A stretch of 64,000 bases of DNA from Terrimicrobiaceae bacterium (GTDB taxonomy: Bacteria > Verrucomicrobiota > Verrucomicrobiia > Chthoniobacterales > Terrimicrobiaceae): positions 434,001-498,000 of the forward strand of contig JAGYIV010000008.1 in the NCBI GenBank assembly GCA_018402345.1. The letters are read 5' to 3'. Positions 9,367 to 19,817 of this stretch are shown one piece after another (the stretch's first letter is position 1; each line of letters begins with the position of its first letter). A program made the translations under genes and the position numbers. Under the pieces are notes generated by a model, which was not told the origin of the DNA, did no database searches, and was given only the letters and a program-made list of their open reading frames with translations.

Positions 9367-11416
9367 ATGTCAGACGAAAACCAGAAACCATCAAACGACA
9401 ACCGCCAACGCCAAAACGGTGGACAGGACCCTCAATTGAACTGGCGCGGCCTCGTTCTCTTCGCCGTCGCCTTCGCTCTCATCGGTGGCGCGTTCCTCTT
9501 CCGTGGAAACAATTTCGCCCAGATCGAACAAATCCAATACCCGAAATTCCTGCAAATGGTCAAAGAGGGCAAAATCCTCTCGACCCCCGAGTCGCCCCTC
9601 CAACTCGTCGTCGAGGAGGGCCGCAACACCCAGTATTTCGAGGGCAAGGCCAAGCTCCCCTCCCCGACCACCGGCGAGGAAACCCCAGTGGCCTTCCGCA
9701 CACCGATCTTCACCCAGTTCAACGGCTCGGAAATTGAGAAGGCCCTCAGCGAAGCGGGCATCACCCCGGCCATCAGCCCGAAATCCGACCTCCTCGCCTC
9801 GGCCTTGGTCAGCTTCCTGCCGATCGTTCTCTTTTTGGTCATCCTCTACTTCTTCTTCCGCTCGCAGATCAAAATGGCGGGCAAGGGCGCGCTGAACTTC
9901 GGCAAGTCGAAGGCCCGCATGCTCTCGAAGGATAAAAACCGCATCACCTTCAAGGACGTGGCCGGTGTCGAGGAGGCGAAGGACGAGGTCCAAGAACTCG
10001 TCGAGTTCCTCAAAGACCCGAAGAAATTCCAAAAACTCGGCGGCCGCATCCCGAAAGGCATCCTCATGGTCGGCTCGCCGGGCACCGGCAAGACGCTCCT
10101 CGCCCGAGCCATCGCCGGCGAGGCGGATGTTCCGTTTTTCTCGATCAGCGGCTCGGACTTCGTGGAAATGTTCGTCGGCGTCGGCGCCTCGCGCGTTCGC
10201 GACATGTTCGAGCAGGGCAAAAAATCCGCCCCCTGCCTCATGTTCATCGATGAAATCGACGCCGTCGGCCGCCACCGCGGACACGGCATGGGCGGCGGTC
10301 ACGACGAACGCGAACAAACACTCAACCAACTCCTCGTCGAGATGGATGGCTTCGATACCCAAGAGGGCGTCATCATTATCGCCGCCACCAACCGCCCCGA
10401 CGTGCTCGATCCAGCTCTCCTGCGCCCAGGCCGCTTCGACCGCCAAGTCACCGTGCCGCTTCCAGATGTCGCAGGCCGTGAGGAAATCCTCAAAGTCCAC
10501 GCGAAAAAGGTCGAAAATCGCCGAGGGCGTCACCCTCTCCGTCCTCGCCCGCGGCACGCCGGGATACTCGGGCGCGGAACTCGCCAACGTGCTCAACGAG
10601 GCCGCACTCCTCGCCGCAAGAAAAGGCCTCAAGGCCGTCACCATGCGCGAACTCGAGGAGGCCCGCGACAAAGTGCGCTGGGGCAAGGAACGCCGCTCCA
10701 TGGCGATGAGCGAACGCGAAAAAATCTCCACCGCCTGGCACGAGGCGGGCCACGCCATCCTCAATGTCCTCCTCGAACACACCAGCCCGCTCCACAAGGT
10801 CACCATCATCCCCCGCGGCCCCTACCTCGGCGCGACGATGTATCTCCCGGAAGGCGATAAATACTCGACACAGCAAAAAGAGGCCCTCGACCTCCTCGCC
10901 GTCACCATGGGCGGCCGCATCGCCGAGGAAATGTTCACCAACGACATCTCGAACGGCGCGGCGGGCGATATCCGCCAAGCCACCAGCCTGGCGCGCAAGA
11001 TGGTTTGCGAGTGGGGCATGAGCTCGCTCGGCATGATCAGCTTCTCCGAGGGCAACGAACACGTCTTCCTCGCCCGCGACATGTCCCGCCCGCGCGAATA
11101 CAGCGAACACACCGCCCAGCAAATCGACACCGAGGTCAAACGCATCATCGACGAGGCCTACGAGCGTGCCGGCCAAATCCTGGAGGAACGCCGCGCCGCC
11201 GTGGAACTCCTCGCCAAGGCCCTCCTCGAATACGAAACCCTCGACGCCTCCCACGTGAAGGAAATCCTCGAGCACGGTGAACTCAAAAACCCGCCAATCG
11301 TCGAAGCCGCCCCGCCGCCACTTCCCCCTCCGCCCACCGACTCGGCCCACCAACCACCCGAGCCCATCAAACCCGAATTCCCCGCCGGCGGCCTGCCATC
11401 ACCCGCCCCAGCGTAG
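9367..11416 (+). CDS. ftsH: ATP-dependent zinc metalloprotease FtsH (frame broken once)
   Basis: FtsH is a hexameric inner-membrane AAA+ protease that degrades membrane and regulatory proteins. Visible in order: a membrane segment near residues 25-40, a periplasmic part, a second membrane segment [16 protein letters not shown], Walker A GSPGTGKT, Walker [10 protein letters not shown], the second region of homology [19 protein letters not shown], and the zinc site HEAGH. The frame changes by one base between 10501 and 10513; reading AAAAA at 10504-10508 as AAAA joins the halves into about 682 residues with [17 protein letters not shown] intact. The start ATG at 9367 precedes [11 protein letters not shown]. 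The C-terminus is Pro-rich. As ftsH is often essential, the break is probably an error. Confidence 0.93.
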
Positions 11417-11552
11417 ACGATTTGCCGACAAGCTTGGCTACGAAGACAAGCAATTCCTTGTTGCCGAGAGAATCGGCCACAGGTTGCTTTCTGCTCAATG
11501 CAACAACGTCCAATGGCCATCGGTGACACTCCCAGTAATAAAAAAACCACAA

Positions 11553-11801
11553 ATGCCAGAAATTAGCAGATTTTTAGGGATTGTGATAACCATGTATTTT
11601 GACGAACATGATCGCCCGCATTTTCATGTTCGTTATAATGAATATAGGGCTTCTGTTGAAATCCTAACGCTTAATATCATGGTTGGTTCACTCCCTGCAA
11701 AAGTTCGCGGACTTGTTGTGGAATGGGCCGAACTGCATAAGGACGAGTTATTGGGAATGTGGAATTCCAAAGACTTTCACAAAATTGACCCTTTAGTGTA
11801 A
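11553..11801 (+). CDS. DUF4160 domain protein
   Basis: An 82-residue protein starting MPEISRFLGIVITMYF. The DEHDRPHFHVRYNEY segment (residues about 17-31) is the DUF4160 hallmark, and KVRGLVVEWAELHKDEL-W is the typical C-terminal helix. DUF4160 genes commonly sit next to DUF2442 genes, as here with a 5-bp gap, and the pair is sometimes described as toxin-antitoxin-like; no activity is established. Base composition is clearly more AT-rich than neighbouring genes, suggesting horizontal acquisition. Its partner is interrupted by an insertion sequence, so the protein may now be orphaned. Confidence 0.85.
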   Translation: MPEISRFLGIVITMYFDEHDRPHFHVRYNEYRASVEILTLNIMVGSLPAKVRGLVVEWAELHKDELLGMWNSKDFHKIDPLV

Positions 11802-11806
11802 AAACA

Positions 11807-11940
11807 ATGGATTGCGTTTACATAGAGGAAGCAAAATATTTAAAGGATCACAGCGTCTTTCTGCGATTTAATAATGGCATGTGCGGAAGTGTGGATTTGA
11901 AAGAGACAATCTACAGTCACCCAATGGCTGATCCCTTAAA
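11807..11940 (+). pseudogene. DUF2442 gene, 5' part, interrupted by an insertion sequence
   Basis: The frame starts MDCVYIEEAKYLKDHSVFL at an ATG 5 bp after the DUF4160 stop and runs to ...YSHPMADPLK, where the IS begins at 11941. The frame continues about 20 bases into the IS and stops. FLRFNNGMCGSVDLKE matches the DUF2442 core (a strand, then G-x-V/D-L). The missing half lies at 13605-13743. Deleting the IS and one 5-bp target copy restores one uninterrupted frame. Confidence 0.85.
11936..11940. repeat. Target-site duplication, left copy (TTAAA)
   Basis: TTAAA immediately left of the IS is identical to TTAAA at 13600-13604 immediately right of it. A direct duplication of about this length fits IS1380-family transposition. 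Confidence 0.8.
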
Positions 11941-13599
11941 CCTAAATTCGGCAGTTGAGTGCTGAAAATGACTCTTTCAACCCGTGGCGGGAATCGGCGT
12001 GCCGGCGGCGAGCAGTTTTTGAGGCATGAATTTCTCGAATATCCGAATCAGGATGCGCTCCCAGCGCTGGGCGTTGCTCAACTGCTCCGCACTTGTCAGT
12101 AGCCCTTGTAAAAACGCGCTGGCCTCGGCGAGTTGGGTTTTGATTTTGTTGCCCTTGGCGTGGCTGAGATTGACGTTGATTCGCGTTTGCCCGGCGTGGC
12201 GTGTTTGGCGGGCGACTCCGCCAAGGAGTTCGGGGCGGGTGGTTACTGCCTCGCGGTGCCTCTCGCGGTCGACAAGGCGGGCGTAGAGGCTCCACCAGTT
12301 GTAGATTTGGGCGATGAGTCGGGCGGTGATTTGGCAGCGGTTGAGGTCTTGTGTGGTGAACCCGGCCCAACCCCACTGGTTTTTGAGTTCGTCAAAGGGG
12401 TTTTCGGCATCGCCGCGCTCCCGGTAAGGGCGACGAGCGCGGGCGCTTTGTAGGGAAGAGTGCTCGCCAGCACGATGTATTCGTAGGAGATGACCTCCAT
12501 GGGCAACTCGCCGCACCGACTGAGCAGGGGGAGGGTGTTTTTTTCGGTCTCGCCCTCTTCGGGCTTGATGCGCCGACGGGCCACGATCACCCGGCGTTTG
12601 CGACTCCATCCGTTCAACTGGAGTTCGCCTTCGATGCCTTCGAATCCCTGACCGCAATCGATCCAGCCGCCGACGTGTTCCAACGCGTTGATGAGGGTCT
12701 TGACCTTTGGCGTTTGGCGCAGCTTGAACAAATACGGAATGCTGCGGGCTTCGCATTCGGCCATGACGCCTTCACTGCCGTAGTTGCAGTCCCCACGGAT
12801 GGCGTGGGGGCGTGATTCGGCAGGCAGCGAGTCGATGAGTTCCCAAAGCCCGGGCATGCCATGGCACGCGGAACTTTGGTTGCCGGGGCGCACTTCGACA
12901 TCCAAACACAAGCGCAGGCGCGCGATCCAATAGGTGTGGTAGGCATGGCTGGGGCGTCCGGGCTTGTGCGGGTTGTAGCCGACCTGCGCGCCTTCCTGGG
13001 AACCGAAGACCGTCTTGACCGTGGTGTCGATGTCCAGCATCCAGGGATGCCGCAACAAGCGCTCCCATGTGGCGCGCAGATGCTTGCCCTGCCAGCGCCG
13101 TGCTCCGATTTGATCGAGCTTCTTGAGGTTGCGCCGGGCGCTGTCCTCACTGACGACCTTGCGCATGCCGAGCATCGGTGGGGTGACCGTGTCGAAGCGC
13201 AGGGCGTTGACATGGGCGTAGCGCGTGTGCCCGCATAAAATGGAGAGAAGCATCGATCCGAGCACATCCTCGTTGCTTGGGGCGTTGGGGCTCGTGAAGC
13301 CGAAGGGTGCCTCACGGCAAAAGTCCTCCCAGCGCCCACCGGCATGAAGGAACTGGGCAAAGAAAACCAACTGGCCCAGCGGCGTCATCGGAGCCGAGTC
13401 GTCCCATTGCACATGGTAGCGCCCACCCTCGGTATCAACGGGCATAGAGGGGTCTAAAGCGCCATCTTTTTCCGGAAGCGGGTGTGTGTGTTTTGCCTCA
13501 CCCGCAAGGTGAGCTTTTTCGGACAGGGAAATCGAATCCATCACCAAACCCGCAAGCAACTTCCGCGCCTATCACAGCGACTCAACTGCCGTTTTTAGG
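11941..13599 (-). mobile_element. IS1380-family insertion sequence, complete
   Basis: A 1659-bp element with terminal inverted repeats CCTAAATTCGGCAGTTGAGT (11941-11960) and the complement of CCTAAAAACGGCAGTTGAGT (13580-13599), matching at 18 of 20 positions. It is flanked by 5-bp TTAAA duplications and encodes one transposase on the minus strand. Intact ends and duplications point to a recent insertion. It splits a DUF2442 gene. Its GC content is higher than the AT-rich target genes. Confidence 0.92.
11977..13541 (-). CDS. IS1380-family transposase (frame broken once)
   Basis: A DDE transposase of about 520 residues. The N-terminal part includes DIDTTVKTVFGSQEGAQVGY, where the first Asp and the GxQEGA-GYNP signature of IS1380 are seen, then GDCNYGSEGVM with the second Asp. 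The C-terminal part is in another frame: YRERGDAENPFDELKNQWGW carries the catalytic Glu region. The frame changes near 12421-12428, and one additional A in the AA at 12426-12427 (TTT rather than TT on the coding strand) joins the two. The IS may be inactive, or this may be a sequence error as elsewhere in the window. Start ATG at 13541. Confidence 0.85.
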
Positions 13600-13604
13600 T
13601 TAAA
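13600..13604. repeat. Target-site duplication, right copy (TTAAA)
   Basis: Right-hand copy of the 5-bp target duplication of the IS1380-type element; see the left copy at 11936-11940. Confidence 0.8.
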
Positions 13605-13743
13605 AAATCCCGTAGAGTTTTCAAAATTTTTCTTGGACTCTTGGCCGACTCTGGCATGGCAATGCGGATTCGATATAGCCCCCGAATCTCTTTACAAAAA
13701 ATGCGAGCAAGGCATTCAAGGAGATTTGCTAACAAACGAATAA
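13605..13743 (+). pseudogene. DUF2442 gene, 3' part, after the insertion sequence
   Basis: Continues the interrupted frame as NPVEFSKFFLDSWPTLAWQC, followed by GFDIAPESLYKK and a TAA stop at 13741-13743. The W-x(4)-G-x-DIAP-x-x-LY pattern is the characteristic DUF2442 C-terminus. Together with the 5' part it encodes a protein of about 90 residues. It has no start of its own. Confidence 0.85.
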
Positions 13744-13785
13744 AATATTTTTCGTTAGATTGATTCTATCATCGGGACCTTCAAA

Positions 13786-14061
13786 ATGATGAAGTCCAGT
13801 TTGTCCTTGATCTCCCTGCTTTGCACCAGTTGCTCGACATTGCTGACGATGAATAGCGGGGAGCCCTACGCCGGTGTGCAATGCAATATCGAGGGAATTC
13901 GAAAGACATTTGACTCTTCCACTCCCGACTACCTCATGCCGCATTGGGCCGAAGGGATTTTTTCCGCAATCGACCTTCCTCTCGCCATCGTTGGCGACAC
14001 GATCATTCTCCCCTATGCTTTTCTCAACAAAAACAGACCGCATGGAGTGGAATCTCCCTAA
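13786..14061 (+). CDS. YceK/YidQ-like lipoprotein
   Basis: A 91-residue protein beginning MMKSSLSLISLLCTSCSTLL. A short hydrophobic segment with a lipobox-like L-x-x-C around residues 12-16 predicts a lipoprotein. EPYAGVQCNIEG and the C-terminal DLPLAIVGDTIILP match the YceK/YidQ pattern (yaG, then DLPLS-x-x-x-DT-x-x-LP). The function is unknown; it is probably attached to the inner or outer membrane. GC content is lower than in flanking housekeeping genes, so it may belong to the same acquired island as the DUF4160/DUF2442 pair. No operon partner. Confidence 0.75.
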   Translation: MMKSSLSLISLLCTSCSTLLTMNSGEPYAGVQCNIEGIRKTFDSSTPDYLMPHWAEGIFSAIDLPLAIVGDTIILPYAFLNKNRPHGVESP

Positions 14062-14306
14062 TTCAGGAGTGGTGGGGGCGAGAGTTCCCTTCTTCCGCGA
14101 GGAACCCAGCCCGATCAGAGACAACCGGCACACGCCGCCGAAGGCACAGTGCGTTCGCCGGTTCACCGCCGCTTCGACCAACCCGCCAGCACCGCTTTTT
14201 GTCCCGCGAATCGCGGCTTGCTAATCGCACGATTATCATTCACCACTTTGCCCGCTCAGTCCCGCACCCCAACCCGAGGCTGATTTCCAGCATCCAACAC
14301 ACCTGA

Positions 14307-17052
14307 ATGAACACTTCCGTTCCCGCTCGTGCCAACGAGGCGTTGATCGATGAACTCCACGAATTGTGGCTGAAAGACCGGGGAGCCGTTTCCCCAGACT
14401 GGGCCGCCTTCTTCGAGGGGTTTGAATTGGGCCTCGCACGCTCCAAGAAACTCGAACAAACCCAAGGCTCCGGCGGACCGCCATCCCCTCTCCAATCCCG
14501 TGTCGATGCGCTCGTCGACTCGTATCTCACGATCGGGCACACCATCTCGAACCTCGATCCGCTGAACCTGGCGGAACGCAAGAATACCCATCTCGACATT
14601 TCCGAATTCGGCCTCTCCGAATCCGACATGGGCGAAACCGTCTCCTCCCGCCAATTCCGCGGCGGCGAGCCGATGCCCCTGCGCGACCTCCTCGATGGCC
14701 TGCGCCAAACCTATTGCGACACCGTGGGCATCGAGTTCATGCACATCCAGGATCCGGCCATGCGCAGCTGGCTGGTGGAGCGCATGGAATCCCGCCGCAC
14801 GCCTGCACGAAACTCCCCGGAAACGCACCGTGAGATTTTAAGCCTCCTCTTCGAGGCAGAAACGTTCGAAATGTTCATCCACACGAAGTATGTGGGACAA
14901 AAGCGATTTTCGCTCGAGGGCGGGGATTCGCTCATGCTGGCGCTGAACTCGATTCTCGAAGGCTGCCCGCCGGCTGGAATCCTCGAGATCGTCATGGGCA
15001 TGGCCCACCGCGGCCGCCTGAATGTCCTGACAAACTTCCTGAAAAAACCCCTCGAACTCGTCTTCAACGAATTCCAGGACAACTTCAACCCCGAGCTCGT
15101 CGGCGGCAACGGCGATGTCAAATACCACCTCGGCTACAACACCACGCGCGACCTCCCCAGCGGAGCCAAGGTCGACATCCGCATGGCGGCGAATCCCAGC
15201 CATCTCGAGGCGGTTGATCCCGTCGTCCAAGGCAAGGCGCGCGCCCGCCAGCGTGTGCTCAACGACACCACCGAGCGCAAAAAGGTCCTCCCGCTGTTGA
15301 TCCACGGCGACGCCGGCGTTCATCGGACAGGGCGTGGTCGCGGAGACCTTCAACATGTCGCAACTCCAGGGCTATCGCACCGGAGGCACGATCCATCTCG
15401 TGGTCAATAACCAGATCGGATTCACGACCCTCCCCGCCGATTCCCGCTCGACCGCCTACTGCACCGACATCGCCAAAATGGTCGAGGCCCCGATTTTCCA
15501 CGTCAACGGCGAGGACCCCCTCACCGTCGTCGAAGTCGCGCAGATCGCCCTCGATTACAGGCAGAAATTCGGGCGCGACGTGGTCATCGACATCTACTGC
15601 TACCGCCGGCACGGCCACAACGAGACCGACGAACCGGCCTTCACCCAGCCGAACCTTTACAGCACCATCAAGGGCCACCCTCTCCTGAGCGCGAAGTTCG
15701 CAGCAGAGGCCGAGGCCCTTGGCACCGTCTCCGGCGACGAGGCCGCCAACATCAAGGCGCGCCACATCGACCGCCTCGAGGCGGCACTCAAGGAGGTTGC
15801 CAAAGAAAGCGCCTCCGCCAAAAAGAAGAAAAGCGCGTTCGCCGGCTCCACCGCGATCTTCCAACCGCCCTACTCCCACGACCAAGTCAACACGGCCATC
15901 ACCAAGGCGACACTCGACAAGGTCGCAAAAGCCGTCACCTCCGTTCCGAAAGACTTCCGAGTCGTCGGCAAAATCAAACGCACCGTGCTCGAGCGGCGCC
16001 TCAAGATTTGGAAAGACGGCGGCCCCTACGATTGGGGATTCGCCGAGGCCCTCGCGTTCGGTTCCCTCCTTCTGGAGGGCACCCCCGTGCGCCTGTCAGG
16101 CCAGGACTGCCGCCGCGGCACCTTCAGCCACAGAAATTCTGTCCTCTACGACGAGCAGACCCGCGAACGCTACATCCCGCTGAAAAACATCTCTCCGAAA
16201 CAGGAGACCTTCTGCGTCTACAACAGCCCGCTCTCGGAATATGCGGTGCTGGGTTTCGATTACGGCTACTCGATGGACTTTCCCTCCATGCTCTGCATCT
16301 GGGAGGCACAATTCGGCGACTTCGGAAACGGCGCGCAGATCATCATCGACCAGTTCATCGCCTCGGCGGAGTCGAAATGGCGGCGCCCCAGCTCGATCGT
16401 CATGCTCCTCCCCCACGGCTACGAAGGCCAGGGCCCAGAGCACTCGAGCGCGCGTCTCGAGCGCTTCCTCCAGCTCTGCGCCCAGGAAAACATGCAGGTC
16501 TGCAACCTCACGACCCCGGCACAGTATTTCCACGTCCTCCGCCGCCAGATCCACCGCGGCTACCGCAAGCCACTCGTCATCATGACGCCCAAAAGCCTCC
16601 TCCGCGCGGAGGAGGCCGCCTCGAAGGCCGAGGATTTCACGAACTCCCGCTTCGAGGAGATCATCGACGACCCGGCGGTCAAAGATCCGAAAAAGGTCAC
16701 CCGTATCGTCTATTGCTCGGGCAAGGTCTACTACGACCTAGTCAGAGGCCGCGAGGAGGCCAAGCAAACCGCCACCACCGCCATCGTCCGTCTGGAACAA
16801 CTCTACCCGCTCCACGATGACCGACTCCGCGAGGTCTCGAAGCGCTACAAAAACGCCAGGTCGCACGTCTGGTGCCAAGAGGAACACCAAAACATGGGCG
16901 CCTGGACATTCATCGCCCCAAAAATCGCCGCCGTCACGGGGCACCACCCCGTCTACGCAGGCCGCGCCGAGAGCGCCAGCCCCGCCACCGGCTCCTCCGG
17001 CCGGCACAAGGAACAACAAGCCGAACTCATCCAACAAGCCTTCACGGTCTGA
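14307..17052 (+). CDS. sucA: 2-oxoglutarate dehydrogenase E1 component (frame broken once)
   Basis: The thiamine-diphosphate-dependent E1 subunit decarboxylates 2-oxoglutarate in the TCA cycle and passes succinyl to the E2 lipoyl arm. N-terminal [20 protein letters not shown] is the E1o-specific E2-binding type segment; [30 protein letters not shown] and [12 protein letters not shown] are core E1o motifs; DYGYSMDFP and [14 protein letters not shown] lie in the pyrimidine-binding domain. The frame changes near 15315: removing one G from GCCGGCG gives [15 protein letters not shown] and a 914-residue protein of normal length. An error in the sequence is likelier than a real mutation. It is followed 17 bp later by sucB. 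Confidence 0.95.
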
Positions 17053-17069
17053 CCCATCCAACACCCGCA

Positions 17070-18155
17070 ATGAATATCGAAGTCAAAATCCCAGCTGTCG
17101 GAGAATCCATCACCTCCGGCGTTCTCTCCATCTGGCACAAGAAGGACGGCGAGCATGTCACTCGCGACGAACTCCTCTTCACCCTCGAAACCGACAAGGT
17201 CTCCCAAGAGGTGACCTCGCCCGACACTGGCATCCTCCACACCTCGGTTGCCGAGGGCGACGAGGTGAAAATCGGCCAGACCGTTGCGACCATCGAGCCC
17301 GCAGCGGCCCCGGCATCCGCTCCCAAAGCGGCTCCCGAACCTCCGAAAGCCGAAGCTCCCGTTGTGGCCCCGCCGAAGGAGGAAAAAGCCGCGCCTGCTC
17401 CTAAAAAACCAGAGCCAGCCCCCGTGCCGTCGGCTCCTGTCGCGTCCTCGGGTGACTCGCGCGCCGTCCGCAAAAAACTTTCCCCGCTCCGTCGCAAAAT
17501 CGCCGCCCAACTCGTCTCGGCCCAGCAAACGGCGGCCATCCTCACCACCTTCAACGAGTGCGACATGAGCAGCGTCATGGCCCTCCGCAAGGAACTCCAG
17601 GAGGAATTTACCAAAAAACACGGCGTCAAACTCGGCTTCATGAGTTTCTTCGTGAAGGCGGTGGTTGACGCCCTCCAAGCCATCCCGGCGATCAACTCCC
17701 GCATCGACGGCGACGACCTCATCCTGAACAACGCCTTTGACATCGGCGTGGCGGTGGGCACCGAGCGCGGCCTTGTCGTGCCTGTGCTCCGCAATTGCGA
17801 GACGCTTTCCTTCGCAGATGTCGAGAGAAGCCTGTCTGACTACGCCGTGAAAGCCCGCGAGGGCCGCATTTCACTGGCGGACCTCTCGGGCGGCGTCTTC
17901 ACCATCAGCAACGGCGGCGTCTACGGTTCGCTCCTCAGCACCCCGATCCTGAACCCACCCCAAAGCGGCATCCTCGGCATGCACAAAATCCAAGAGCGCG
18001 CCGTGGTGGTGAACGGACAAATCGTGGCGCGTCCCATGATGTATCTCGCCCTCAGCTACGACCACCGCGTGGTGGACGGCAAGGAGGCAGTCACCTTCCT
18101 CGTGCGCGTGAAGGATTGCCTTGAAAACCCCGCACGTCTCCTCCTCGGAGCCTGA
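17070..18155 (+). CDS. sucB: Dihydrolipoamide succinyltransferase (E2) lacking the subunit-binding domain
   Basis: The E2 core of the 2-oxoglutarate dehydrogenase complex; 361 residues. Lipoyl domain 1-77 with the lipoylated Lys in [10 protein letters not shown] (K43), an Ala/Pro/Lys linker at about 78-131, then the catalytic acyltransferase domain from about residue 136, with SYDHRVVDG carrying the catalytic His. The peripheral subunit-binding domain expected between linker and catalytic domain (about 35 residues, which docks E1/E3) is not visible; the linker runs straight into [13 protein letters not shown]. Mammalian DLST is likewise without it. Co-transcribed with sucA; no E3 gene follows. 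Confidence 0.95.
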   Translation: MNIEVKIPAVGESITSGVLSIWHKKDGEHVTRDELLFTLETDKVSQEVTSPDTGILHTSVAEGDEVKIGQTVATIEPAAAPASAPKAAPEPPKAEAPVVAPPKEEKAAPAPKKPEPAPVPSAPVASSGDSRAVRKKLSPLRRKIAAQLVSAQQTAAILTTFNECDMSSVMALRKELQEEFTKKHGVKLGFMSFFVKAVVDALQAIPAINSRIDGDDLILNNAFDIGVAVGTERGLVVPVLRNCETLSFADVERSLSDYAVKAREGRISLADLSGGVFTISNGGVYGSLLSTPILNPPQSGILGMHKIQERAVVVNGQIVARPMMYLALSYDHRVVDGKEAVTFLVRVKDCLENPARLLLGA

Positions 18156-18163
18156 TTCCCAGC

Positions 18164-18595
18164 GTGAAAGCATCCAAAAAGGAATCCTCCGGCAGCCCCA
18201 TGCGCCTGCTCGGACGGGCCTCCGATTTTCCACAGGAACCCTCTCGCGACATCCTCGACAGCTTTCAGAACAGCCACTCGGGCCGCGATTATGTCATTCG
18301 CCTCGACACCGAGGACTTCACCTCCCTCTGCCCGGTGACCGGCCAACCGGACTTCGCGGACGTCACGATCGAGTATGTGCCAGCGAAGCGCTGCGTGGAG
18401 ACGAAGTCCCTCAAATATTATCTCTCCGCCTTCAGGAACACACCGTCATTCAACGAGCAAATCGTGAACCGCATCCTCGACGACCTTGTTGCCGTCTGCT
18501 CCCCCAAAAAAATGACAGTCACCGGCGCCTTCGCCTCGCGCGGCGGCCTCTCGCTCACCGTCACCGCCACCCACGAAGCGGGCCGCAAGCGCTGA
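18164..18595 (+). CDS. queF: NADPH-dependent 7-cyano-7-deazaguanine reductase QueF
   Basis: Reduces preQ0 to preQ1 in queuosine biosynthesis. The 143-residue length fits unimodular QueF. SLCPVTGQPDFA carries the Cys that forms the thioimide and the proton-donating Asp region, and ETKSLKYYL is the QueF NADPH-binding motif. The start shown is a GTG at 18164; an in-frame ATG at 18200 gives a shorter form with all motifs. It is 8 bp downstream of sucB, so probably the last gene of that transcript, and converges with the MFS gene with only 6 bp between stops. Confidence 0.93.
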   Translation: MKASKKESSGSPMRLLGRASDFPQEPSRDILDSFQNSHSGRDYVIRLDTEDFTSLCPVTGQPDFADVTIEYVPAKRCVETKSLKYYLSAFRNTPSFNEQIVNRILDDLVAVCSPKKMTVTGAFASRGGLSLTVTATHEAGRKR

Positions 18596-18601
18596 TTCCC
18601 T

Positions 18602-19804
18602 CTACTTCGTCTTCGAAGGAAGGATCGGCAACTTCAGGCAGAGGAAAAACGTGGCCAACACAATGGCTGCGGCCGCCCAGAAGGGCGTAATCGCGTATTC
18701 GGCGAGTGGCTTGTTCAGATCGAACGTCAGCAACCACCCACCGGCCACCGGTCCCACGAACCGAGCGAGGCTCCCGCCAGATTGCAATAGCCCGAGTGCG
18801 CGCCCCTGCCATTGATCGTCCACGCACCGCGAGGCGATTCCCGACAGCGTGGGGCTCATGAGGCTGTTCCCCAAGGCGATCCCCGCACACGCGAGAAGCA
18901 GTCCTCCGAGCCCGGCGCTCAATGGCGCGCCAAACAGACCCGCCACCAAACACAACGAACCCGCCGTGGCCACCCGGGCCTCGCCGAACCGCTTCACCAA
19001 CCGCCCGATCAATCCCCCCTGCACCACCACCCCGATCACCCCCAGCATCGCGAAAAGATACCCTGTCTGCTTCTCGTCGAACCCATGCCGGTTGGCGACA
19101 TACAGCGCGAAGACGGCGGTCATCACCGAAAATCCGGCGATCAGTAGAAAATAGGTCGCCACAACAGTGACATACGGCCCGCGCCGCACATGCTCGAGGA
19201 TGCCGGGAAACAGCGGTTCGCGGCGCCCGGCGGCGCGCTTCTCCACAGGCAGCGACTCGGGCAGAAATAAAAGAATCAACACCGAGTTCACCACTGCCAG
19301 TCCGCCGGCGACAAACAACGGCGCGGAATGCCCGAACGCCGCTGCTGTCCACCCGCCAAGCGCGGGACCAAAAATAAAACCCAACCCGAACGCCGCACCG
19401 ATCAACCCCATCGCCTTCGAACGCTCCTCGGGCCCGGTGATGTCGGCCACATACGCCTGCGCCGTGCCGATGCTCCCGCCCGACATGCCGTCGATCACAC
19501 GGCCAACAAAGAGCATCGCCAGCGTCTGCCCGAAGCCCATGATGAAAAACCCCGTGGCCGTGCCCACCGTGCTCAACACCAGCACAGGCCGCCTCCCGAA
19601 CCTGTCGGACAGCTGCCCCAACAGCGGCGCAAAAATAAATTGCACCAGCGAAAAAATCCCGAACAACCAACCGATCTCCCACGGCGTCGCCCCGAACCTC
19701 TCGGCGTAAAACGGCAGCACGGGAATCACCACGCCGAACCCGATCATGTTGATCAGAATGGTGAAAAAAATAATGCCCAAGCGGGCGCGTTTCGATTGGT
19801 TCAT
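18602..19804 (-). CDS. MFS transporter, DHA1/TetA-like
   Basis: A 400-residue inner-membrane protein with about 12 hydrophobic segments. The loop 2-3 motif appears as GQLSDRFGRRPVLV, and GMSGGSIGTAQAYVADIT plus GFIFGPALGG correspond to the drug/H+ antiporter motifs of segments 4-5. The closest well-known group is the TetA-like drug:H+ antiporters, but the substrate cannot be predicted. It is followed on the same strand by nothing closer than the convergent queF; the upstream neighbour on this strand is a START-like secreted protein gene 13 bp away, so the two are likely co-transcribed. Confidence 0.88.
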   Translation of the reverse strand: MNQSKRARLGIIFFTILINMIGFGVVIPVLPFYAERFGATPWEIGWLFGIFSLVQFIFAPLLGQLSDRFGRRPVLVLSTVGTATGFFIMGFGQTLAMLFVGRVIDGMSGGSIGTAQAYVADITGPEERSKAMGLIGAAFGLGFIFGPALGGWTAAAFGHSAPLFVAGGLAVVNSVLILLFLPESLPVEKRAAGRREPLFPGILEHVRRGPYVTVVATYFLLIAGFSVMTAVFALYVANRHGFDEKQTGYLFAMLGVIGVVVQGGLIGRLVKRFGEARVATAGSLCLVAGLFGAPLSAGLGGLLLACAGIALGNSLMSPTLSGIASRCVDDQWQGRALGLLQSGGSLARFVGPVAGGWLLTFDLNKPLAEYAITPFWAAAAIVLATFFLCLKLPILPSKTK

Positions 19805-19817
19805 GAAAAAATGGTCC

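Noticed and set aside
10501-10517. Programmed ribosomal frameshift in ftsH
   Set aside because: The change needed is +1 (or -2), there is no canonical -1 slippery heptamer in the right frame, no stimulatory structure is evident, and FtsH is not known to need a frameshift. The same kind of break occurs in four other genes.
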